From: a bacterium
GTDB lineage: Bacteria; Spirochaetota; JAHITG01
Assembly: GCA_028711675.1 (NCBI GenBank)
Contig: JAQTRT010000104.1
Coordinates: forward strand, 1-9,592
Reading direction: 5' to 3'
DNA: 9,592 bases
The number at the start of each line of letters is the position of its first letter. Position 1 is the stretch's first letter. The position numbers and the translations under genes were made by a program. This document shows positions 1 to 4,977 of this stretch, piece after piece. Under the pieces are notes generated by a model that was not told the DNA's origin, searched no databases, and saw nothing but the letters and a program-made list of their open reading frames with translations.

Positions 1-335
1 GGCGGCTCCTTCGAAGAATACTGGAGGGCGTGGGCTATGAGGTCGTGTCCGAGGAAGGCGACGGTATGGCCGCGGTGACCAAATATTCACAGTTGTCCCC
101 GGACGTTGTGACCATGGATGTGACCATGCCGGAAATGGACGGTTCCGTCGCGGTCGATGCCATCCGGAGAAATCATCCTGATGCCAGGATCGTGATGGTG
201 ACATCCATCGGAGACAAGAACCTGGTCGAAGAATGCCTGAAGCTGGGTGCCAAAGGATATATCCTGAAGCCTATCCAGGAGAAACAGATACAGAAGATGC
301 TGGAAACCATTAAAAAAGCCGCGGTGGGGGTGTAA
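1..335 (+). CDS. CheY-like response regulator receiver domain (5' partial)
   Basis: Single-domain phosphoacceptor protein of the CheY type, a soluble two-component or chemotaxis signal carrier. The frame is open from base 3 to the window edge and reads RLLRRILEGVGYEVV, the usual alpha-1/beta-2 part of a receiver. The GTG at 30 is therefore internal and the true start lies outside the window. The phosphorylated Asp is in VTMDVTMPEMDG (codon at 117-119), the switch Thr/Ser in VMVTS, and the conserved Lys in ILKP (codon at 267-269). The protein ends right after alpha-5 (KKAAVGV), so there is no output domain. The stop is 4 bases before the next gene, a CheX-type phosphatase, which suggests an operon in which that protein dephosphorylates this one or its paralogues. 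Family assignment is firm; a true CheY role rather than another stand-alone receiver is inferred from the neighbour. Confidence 0.93.
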   Translation, partial: RLLRRILEGVGYEVVSEEGDGMAAVTKYSQLSPDVVTMDVTMPEMDGSVAVDAIRRNHPDARIVMVTSIGDKNLVEECLKLGAKGYILKPIQEKQIQKMLETIKKAAVGV

Positions 336-339
336 GCTT

Positions 340-807
340 ATGGAAAAAGATTTGATCGCACCATTTATCAGTGCTGCCACGGAAGTGATCTTTGAGATCA
401 TGAATGAAAAGGCCCAGACAGCCCCTGTCGTGATGGTGGAAAAGATTTCGAATTCACAGGGCATGGCAGTGGTCGTGGGATTTGCCGGCAAGCTGCAGGG
501 CAGGCTTATTATAGATGTCTCACCTGACACAGCTCATAAGGTCTCGGAGCTCGTACTCCAGGAAAAAGTGGAGAAAAAGGATATGGAGCTGGTGGAGAGC
601 GCCATAGCCGAGTTCGGGAATGTGGTCGCGGGAAGGGCTTTGACCAAGCTGAGGAACATGGGGTATGAGATCAAGATCACACCGCCAACGATCTTTAAAG
701 GAAGTAATTTCCAGATCATGGAAAAAGATATAAAAATGCATATCATACCCATTGACCTGAACCTGGGCAGGATCATCCTGAACGTTTCCCTCAAAAACGG
801 TTCTTAA
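340..807 (+). CDS. cheX: CheX-type chemotaxis phosphatase
   Basis: Cytoplasmic protein of 155 residues, the usual CheX length. CheX proteins dephosphorylate CheY-P and reset the flagellar or chemotaxis signal. The family's phosphatase helix is visible as SAIAEFGNVVAGRAL (residues 87-101), with the catalytic Glu-x-x-Asn pair at E91 and N94, followed by a conserved Pro (P115/P116). There is a single such helix, as in CheX, rather than the two of CheC. The ATG at 340 follows the receiver gene after 4 bases. The G-rich stretch GTGGGGG at the end of that gene serves as a rather distant ribosome binding site, so translational coupling is likely. After the stop comes a small hairpin with a T run, so the pair probably forms the end of a transcript. 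The only uncertainty is which response regulator is its substrate. Confidence 0.85.
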   Translation: MEKDLIAPFISAATEVIFEIMNEKAQTAPVVMVEKISNSQGMAVVVGFAGKLQGRLIIDVSPDTAHKVSELVLQEKVEKKDMELVESAIAEFGNVVAGRALTKLRNMGYEIKITPPTIFKGSNFQIMEKDIKMHIIPIDLNLGRIILNVSLKNGS

Positions 808-820
808 ATAGTGCCGTAAA

Positions 821-1005
821 GGTGCCGGTACCGTACACCGTACGTTTTTTATACCGGTAACCTGACGATTTACCAGGATAAAACTCCTTATTTTTTCAGA
901 ATTTTATTATGTTATTGCAATAAAACAATATTTTTTATCCTGCTTTTTCGATATTTTTAATCATATTTCTTCTATAATGTGTGTGCGGTGTACGGTACCG
1001 GCACC
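821..1005. repeat. 185-bp nested inverted-repeat element (MITE-like)
   Basis: The outer arms 821-840 and 986-1005 are perfect reverse complements over 20 bp (GGTGCCGGTACCGTACACCG and its complement). A second pair lies inside: CAGGATAAAA at 874-883 and TTTTATCCTG at 933-942. A third, TTTTATT at 902-908 and AATAAAA at 919-925, encloses the perfect 12-bp palindrome TTATTGCAATAA at 912-923. The three pairs are concentric, so one strand can fold into a single long hairpin. No coding sequence and no obvious target-site duplication flank the arms. It may be a non-autonomous mobile element or a structured regulatory region; the sequence alone does not decide. Confidence 0.7.
832..850 (+). terminator. 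Possible intrinsic terminator after cheX
   Basis: CGTAC (832-836) pairs with GTACG (840-844) across a 3-base ACC loop and is followed at once by six T (845-850). The stem is only 5 bp, so this is a weak candidate. It sits 25 bases after the cheX stop and overlaps the left arm of the 821-1005 inverted repeat. Confidence 0.4.
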
Positions 1006-1086
1006 CGATGTTCCAGGATTATTATCCCCGTTTTTGCAATAATAAACCATACCAGAATCTTATGTTCATCTGTACTATTAAAAAAC

Positions 1087-1117
1087 TTGACATTTGATTT
1101 GTTTTTATTATTTTATA
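1087..1117 (+). promoter_or_regulatory. Candidate sigma-70 promoter for ilvB
   Basis: A perfect -35 box TTGACA lies at 1087-1092. The -10 is less clear: TATTTT at 1109-1114 gives a 16-bp spacer, while better-looking TATTAT (1106-1111) and TATACG (1114-1119) give spacers of 13 and 21. Transcription would begin near 1120, leaving only about 20 bases before ilvB, too short for a leader-peptide attenuator. Confidence 0.45.
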
Positions 1118-1139
1118 CGAAATTCATTTTCGGAGAAAA

Positions 1140-2885
1140 GTGTTGAAAAAGAAAGGTGCGGAAATATTGATCCAGACACTGATCGAAGAAGGCGTGGACA
1201 CGATGTTCGGCTACCCCGGTGGCCAGGTCATACCTATTTTCGACGCAATTTTTCATAACACGGACAAGATCAATTTTTACCTGGTGCGCCATGAACAGGC
1301 CGCTGCCCACATGGCTGACGGTTACGCGCGTTCGACCGGAAAAGTAGGCGTGTGCCTGGCTACTTCGGGACCCGGCGCCACCAACCTTGTGACCGGCATT
1401 GCCACGGCTTACATGGACTCCGTGCCCATGGTGGCCATCACCGGCCAGGTTACGACCAACATGATCGGCAATGACGCGTTCCAGGAAGCCAATATTACCG
1501 GCATCACGTATTCCATTACCAAGCACAATTACCTGGTGAAGGACGTGAAAGACCTGCACAGGATCGTGAAAGAGGCGTTCTATATCGCCCGCACAGGCAG
1601 GCCGGGTCCGGTGCTCATCGATATCCCGGGCGATGTGTCCAAAGCCGAAGCAGAATTTGAAAAAATAGAAAAGGTCGAATTACGAAGCTATAAACCTGTA
1701 TACGAGGGCAATCCCAAACAGATCCAGAAAGCGGCTGAAGTGATCATGAAATCCCGCAAGCCGGTCATCATCTCGGGCGGCGGGGTCATCATCTCGGGCG
1801 CCGACAAGGAGCTGAGGGAACTGGCGCACAAAACAGGCATACCTGTTACCATGACCCTGCTGGGCATGGGCTCGTTCCCGTCCGACGACGAACTGAGCCT
1901 GGGCATGCCGGGCATGCACGGCACTGTATACGCCAACCATTCTTTGCAGGACAGCGATCTTATTATTTCCGTGGGCGCCAGGTTCGATGACCGCATCACG
2001 GGAAAGCTGGACGCGTTCGCCCCGCATGCGAAGATCATCCATATCGACATCGATCCGTCCTCCATCGGCAAGAGCGTCCTGGTGGACATCCCTATCGTGG
2101 GCGATGCCAGGATGATCCTGCGCGAACTGAACAAGCTCGTTTCCAAATGCGACATCGGCGAGTGGATGCAACACGTGAAAGAACTGAAGCAGAAAAACCC
2201 GCTCGCGTACAAGAAGAGCGAGGACGTGATCAAGCCTCAGTTCATCATGGAAGCTTTAAGCGAAATAACCGGCGGCGACGCCATTTATGTGACCGAAGTG
2301 GGACAGCATCAGATGTGGGCTGCCCAGTATATCAATTATAAAACAGCGCGGTCTTTCCTTTCGAGCGGCGGCCTGGGTACCATGGGATACGGTTTCCCCG
2401 CGGCCATAGGCGCCCAACTCGGTAATCCGGACAAGACCGTTATCGATATCTCGGGCGACGGCTCGTTCCAGATGAACATCCAGGAACTGGCCACCGTGGC
2501 CATGAACCGCATCCCGGTGAAGATAATTATCCTGAACAACATGTACCTGGGAATGGTGCGGCAGTGGCAGGATCTGTTCTGGGGCAAACGGTATTCGTTC
2601 ACATGCCTGGCCAGACAGGCCAGATGCCCCGAGTCCTCCAAATGCCCGGGTCCCGGCGACCAGTGCCCGGAGATGATACCTGATTTCAGGAAAGTGGCAG
2701 AAGCATACGGTATTAAAGCTTATGACGTGTCCAAGCCTGCTGATGTGAAGCCCTTGCTCAAGGATATCCTGAAAATGAAGGAGCCGGTGCTTGTGAATTT
2801 CCATGTGGCCATGGAGGAGAACGTGATGCCCATGGTGCCGGCAGGTTCGGCCCTGAACCAGATCCTGGACCACGCGTTAGCGTAA
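1140..2885 (+). CDS. ilvB: Acetolactate synthase, large (catalytic) subunit
   Basis: Thiamine diphosphate enzyme that condenses two pyruvates to 2-acetolactate, or pyruvate with 2-ketobutyrate, the first common step of valine, leucine and isoleucine synthesis; cytoplasmic, works with IlvN. The N-terminal domain shows GYPGGQVIPIFDA and the activator Glu in RHEQAAAHMADGYAR (E52). LATSGPGATNLVTG follows. The C-terminal cofactor motif begins with GDG at 439-441 and ends with NN at 466-467. The length of 581 is slightly above usual because of a four-cysteine insertion (C489, C496, C502, C509) just after the QWQDLFW segment. The GTG at 1140 is 4 bases from GGAG (1132-1135), and the next codon, TTG at 1143, has a better 7-base spacing, so the start is uncertain by one codon. 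A terminator-like hairpin separates it from ilvN. Confidence 0.96.
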   Translation: MLKKKGAEILIQTLIEEGVDTMFGYPGGQVIPIFDAIFHNTDKINFYLVRHEQAAAHMADGYARSTGKVGVCLATSGPGATNLVTGIATAYMDSVPMVAITGQVTTNMIGNDAFQEANITGITYSITKHNYLVKDVKDLHRIVKEAFYIARTGRPGPVLIDIPGDVSKAEAEFEKIEKVELRSYKPVYEGNPKQIQKAAEVIMKSRKPVIISGGGVIISGADKELRELAHKTGIPVTMTLLGMGSFPSDDELSLGMPGMHGTVYANHSLQDSDLIISVGARFDDRITGKLDAFAPHAKIIHIDIDPSSIGKSVLVDIPIVGDARMILRELNKLVSKCDIGEWMQHVKELKQKNPLAYKKSEDVIKPQFIMEALSEITGGDAIYVTEVGQHQMWAAQYINYKTARSFLSSGGLGTMGYGFPAAIGAQLGNPDKTVIDISGDGSFQMNIQELATVAMNRIPVKIIILNNMYLGMVRQWQDLFWGKRYSFTCLARQARCPESSKCPGPGDQCPEMIPDFRKVAEAYGIKAYDVSKPADVKPLLKDILKMKEPVLVNFHVAMEENVMPMVPAGSALNQILDHALA

Positions 2886-2923
2886 GGATCAAGGTTGTCC
2901 TAAAAGTTTGAATTTGTAGTGTA

Positions 2924-2946
2924 GGGGTTCCTTAACCCCGTTTTTT
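2924..2946 (+). terminator. Intrinsic terminator between ilvB and ilvN
   Basis: GGGGTT (2924-2929), loop CCTT, AACCCC (2934-2939), then G and six T (2941-2946). This is a textbook stem with a T run, 39 bases after the ilvB stop. It would end or attenuate the ilvB transcript before the small-subunit gene. Confidence 0.7.
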
Positions 2947-2947
2947 A

Positions 2948-2987
2948 AAGATCATTAAATGATCTTAATGAAATACACTGCTATAAG
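2948..2987 (+). promoter_or_regulatory. Candidate ilvN promoter with operator-like palindrome
   Basis: AAGATCAT (2948-2955), a TAA centre, then ATGATCTT (2959-2966) form a perfect 8+8 inverted repeat. Fifteen bases on is an extended -10, TGC followed by TATAAG (2979-2987). No good -35 box is present; the palindrome covers that position, as an operator or activator site could. It directly follows the ilvB terminator, so a separate start for ilvN is plausible. An alternative is that the palindrome is simply a second small RNA hairpin. Confidence 0.35.
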
Positions 2988-3032
2988 GACAGACATGTTG
3001 CCGGGGTCATTTTTTTTATAGAAGGTAGAATT

Positions 3033-3509
3033 ATGGAATATATATTTTCAGTTCTCGTGGAGAATAAACCCGGTGTCCTGGCGAGGATCTCGCAGCTCTT
3101 CAGCGCCCGGGGTTACAACATCACCAGCCTCACGGTGGGCGAGACGGATGATCCCACCATCTCGCGCATGACCATTGTGGTGGACGGCGATGAGAAGATC
3201 ATGGACCAGGTGAAGAAGCAGCTGAACAAGCTCATTGACGTGGTGAAGGTCGTAGACCTGACCTCCCTGCCGCAGATCGAACGCGAGCTGCTCCTCATCA
3301 AGGTGAATGCGGACAAGAAAATGCGCTCGGAGATCATCGAGATCGCGGAGATATTCCGGGCTAAGATCGTGGACGTGTCCGACAGCGATGTGACCCTGGA
3401 AGCCACAGGCCAGAAGGACAAGATCGATGCCCTGATCAAGCTGCTTAAAGGTTATAAGATAAAAGAGCTGGCGCGCACAGGGCGTTCCTGTCTGCCCCGG
3501 TCGGAATGA
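3033..3509 (+). CDS. ilvN: Acetolactate synthase, small regulatory subunit
   Basis: Regulatory partner of IlvB: in this family it raises catalytic activity and confers valine feedback inhibition through an N-terminal ACT domain. That domain covers about residues 2-75 and begins with the typical FSVLVENKPGVLARISQLFSARGYNITSLTVG. The C-terminal half (from about residue 80, ERELLLIKV onward) matches the family's second domain and ends in LARTGR. At 158 residues it is full length, so it belongs to the short bacterial form (IlvN or IlvH; the choice of symbol is conventional). The ATG at 3033 follows GAAGGT at 3021-3026 with good spacing. Unlike in many genomes it does not overlap ilvB: 147 bases with a terminator and a possible promoter lie between, so subunit levels may be set separately. 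Confidence 0.95.
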   Translation: MEYIFSVLVENKPGVLARISQLFSARGYNITSLTVGETDDPTISRMTIVVDGDEKIMDQVKKQLNKLIDVVKVVDLTSLPQIERELLLIKVNADKKMRSEIIEIAEIFRAKIVDVSDSDVTLEATGQKDKIDALIKLLKGYKIKELARTGRSCLPRSE

Positions 3510-3510
3510 A

Positions 3511-3563
3511 AAAAAAGGCTATAAAGGTCTTATAAAACCTTTTCTGCCTTTAAAGCCTTTATA
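3511..3563. repeat. Overlapping palindromes after ilvN
   Basis: The spacer between ilvN and ilvC contains several competing inverted repeats: TATAAAGG (3520-3527) with CCTTTATA (3556-3563); AAAGGC (3514-3519) with GCCTTT (3546-3551); and AAAGGT (3523-3528) with ACCTTT (3537-3542) followed by T and C. The last can act as a weak intrinsic terminator. Only one fold can exist at a time, so this could be a simple terminator or an alternating structure. The rest of the spacer up to the ilvC ribosome binding site is plain AT-rich DNA. Confidence 0.45.
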
Positions 3564-3627
3564 ACAGCGAAATTTGGTTATAAAGAATTAAATTTTTCAG
3601 ATAATAAAATCAGAGGAGGAAGTTTCA

Positions 3628-4617
3628 ATGAAGATGTATTATGACAAGGACAGTAATCCCAAGATCCTGAAAGGAAAGACCATTGCCATCATCGGTTTTG
3701 GCTCCCAGGGACATGCCCAGGCCCAGAACCTGAGGGAGAGCGGTTATGACGTTATTGTTTCTGAAATGGAAGGTACGCCCAATTATAAATTGGCAGTTGA
3801 GGCAAAATTTACACCCGTGACAGCCGGGGAAGCGGCGGCCAAGGCCGACGTTATCCAGATGCTGGTCCCGGACGAGGCCCAGGCCAAGGTTTACCAGAAA
3901 GAGATCAAGGAGCACATGAAGAAAGGGAAAGCCCTGGTCTTTTCACACGGCTTTAATATTCATTTCGGCCAGATCGTGCCTCCGGCAGATGTCGATGTGT
4001 TCATGGTGGCGCCCAAAGGCCCGGGACATCTGGTGAGGAGAACCTATACCGAAAAATCCGGCGTGCCGGCCCTGGTGGCCGTGTACCAGGACGCGTCGGG
4101 CAAGGCCATGGAAATGGCCGTTGCTTATGCCTGCGGCATCGGCGCGGGAAGGTCGGGAATCATAGAGACTACTTTTAAAGAAGAGACCGAGACAGACCTG
4201 TTCGGCGAACAGGTCGTGCTCTGCGGCGGACTTGTCGAGCTTGTGAAAAACGGGTTTGAGACCCTTGTGGAAGCCGGGTACCAGCCGGAGATCGCTTATT
4301 TTGAGACGTTCCATGAACTGAAGCTGATCATCGACCTGATGTATGAGGGCGGGATCGCCAGGATGAACTATTCCATCAGCGATACGGCCGAGTACGGTGA
4401 ATACACCCGGGGACCGAGGGTCGTCACGCCTAAGACAAAGGAGGAGATGAAGAAAATCCTGGATGAGATCGTGAAAGGCGATTTTGCCCGGGAATGGCTC
4501 CTCGAGAACCAGGTCAACAGGCCGGCGTTCAATGCCAGCCGCAAGGCGGTTGAAGCGCATCCTATCGAGAAGGTGGGAGCGAAGCTCCGGTCCATGATGT
4601 CCTGGATAAGACGATAG
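3628..4617 (+). CDS. ilvC: Ketol-acid reductoisomerase, class I
   Basis: Converts acetolactate to 2,3-dihydroxyisovalerate (and the isoleucine homologue) by a Mg-dependent methyl or ethyl shift followed by reduction with a nicotinamide cofactor. At 329 residues it is the short class I form. The Rossmann motif is GFGSQGHAQAQNL (23-35). Active-site residues are at the expected places: H107 in FSHGFNIHFG, D190 and E194 in TDLFGEQ, E226 and E230 in the second half, and S251 in YSISDTAEYG. The knotted C-terminal domain is complete. The cofactor-selecting loop after beta-2 reads VSEMEGTPNYKLA instead of the usual LRxGSxSW pattern, so NADPH preference should not be assumed. The ATG at 3628 has a strong AGGAGG (3614-3619) 8 bases upstream. 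A palindromic element starts 3 bases after the stop codon. Confidence 0.97.
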   Translation: MKMYYDKDSNPKILKGKTIAIIGFGSQGHAQAQNLRESGYDVIVSEMEGTPNYKLAVEAKFTPVTAGEAAAKADVIQMLVPDEAQAKVYQKEIKEHMKKGKALVFSHGFNIHFGQIVPPADVDVFMVAPKGPGHLVRRTYTEKSGVPALVAVYQDASGKAMEMAVAYACGIGAGRSGIIETTFKEETETDLFGEQVVLCGGLVELVKNGFETLVEAGYQPEIAYFETFHELKLIIDLMYEGGIARMNYSISDTAEYGEYTRGPRVVTPKTKEEMKKILDEIVKGDFAREWLLENQVNRPAFNASRKAVEAHPIEKVGAKLRSMMSWIRR

Positions 4618-4619
4618 TC

Positions 4620-4742
4620 GCGGGATATTTTTCTTTTCCTCATTCTCGGGCTGCATCCGTGCAGCCCTGCGAGGGGAGTCGCGGTTTAAACATCCTGTTA
4701 AAACCAAACGCGACTCCATACCGGAAAAGAAAAATATCCCGC
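4620..4742. repeat. 123-bp palindromic element with two inner hairpins
   Basis: Perfect 20-bp outer arms: GCGGGATATTTTTCTTTTCC at 4620-4639 and its exact reverse complement at 4723-4742. Inside are two further hairpins: GGGCTGCA (4648-4655) with TGCAGCCC (4660-4667) around a TCCG loop, and GGAGTCGCG (4675-4683) with CGCGACTCC (4709-4717). Together they can form a three-way junction in RNA or extruded DNA. It begins 3 bases after the ilvC stop, so it will be transcribed at the 3' end of that mRNA and may terminate, stabilise or process it. It could equally be a small mobile palindrome; no clear target duplication is seen. Confidence 0.75.
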
Positions 4743-4977
4743 TCCTTATAAGCAAAAATAAAGAAAGAGCGGATAAGACGGTTCAGCTCTCTGATTTCCC
4801 TATAGATCATCTGTTTCTGTTAAGACCTGTGATGTGATTCGAGCAGATCAGGTCCTATTGTTCCTGTACTTCTTACCATCCTGTCCAACCGTCCGGTATT
4901 CCGGCTTTCTTCCTCAAATCTGAGAGACCGGGTCTGAGGGTACCACAACAGGTCTCCTGAAAAAGGAAGATAAAACC
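4743..4977 (+). promoter_or_regulatory. leuA leader region, possible attenuator
   Basis: This 235-bp region before leuA contains several mutually exclusive pairings. AGACCTG (4823-4829) can pair with the nearby CAGGTC (4849-4854) or perfectly with CAGGTCT (4949-4955). GAGACC (4924-4929) can pair with GGTCTC (4951-4956). TCTTCCT (4908-4914) is the exact complement of AGGAAGA (4964-4970), the leuA ribosome binding site. A short Leu-rich frame overlaps the first part. No T run follows any hairpin, so control, if real, would act on translation rather than termination. No convincing promoter and no T-box consensus was found. Function is inferred from structure only. Confidence 0.35.
4834..4923 (+). 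CDS. Possible leuA leader peptide, 29 codons, Leu-rich
   Basis: GTG-started frame reading MIRADQVLLFLYFLPSCPTV, then RYSGFLPQI and a TGA at 4921-4923. Four of seven consecutive codons are leucine (CTA, TTG, CTG, TTA at 4855-4875), preceded by valine. These codons are uncommon here, where CTG dominates in the large genes. The 3' end of the frame overlaps the sequence complementary to the leuA ribosome binding site, so a ribosome stalled at the Leu codons would not cover that sequence, while one reading through would. Against it: the GTG has no clear Shine-Dalgarno motif, and such a short frame can arise by chance. Confidence 0.25.
   Translation: MIRADQVLLFLYFLPSCPTVRYSGFLPQI

Larger units (their letters stand above)
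808..1139. other. AT-rich intergenic region with nested palindromes and promoter
   Basis: No gene is visible in this 332-bp spacer between cheX and ilvB. It holds a 185-bp structure bounded by perfect 20-bp inverted repeats, a small terminator-like hairpin inside the left arm, a perfect TATAAT at 973-978 without a convincing -35 box, and a TTGACA box at 1087-1092 close to ilvB. The interior is strongly AT-rich with long T runs. No open frame in it looks coding. Confidence 0.8.

Noticed and set aside
30..335. Receiver gene starting at GTG 30
   Set aside because: The frame continues to the window edge with residues typical of a receiver, so GTG 30 is internal and the gene is 5' truncated.
973..978. 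Perfect TATAAT as a second ilvB promoter
   Set aside because: No acceptable -35 box lies 15-19 bases upstream, and start would fall inside the right arm of the inverted repeat; kept only as a note in the spacer entry.
821..1005. CRISPR array or attachment site
   Set aside because: The arms are a single inverted pair with no regularly spaced direct repeats, and no integrase gene is present.
3943..4755. 270-codon open frame on the minus strand across ilvC
   Set aside because: It lies opposite the strongly conserved ilvC frame, has no ribosome binding site and no recognisable protein family; it is a codon-bias shadow.
4743..4977. T-box riboswitch before leuA
   Set aside because: GAGGGTACCAC slightly resembles the T-box sequence, but the AGGGTGGNACCGCG consensus, the terminator with T run and a clear stem I are missing.
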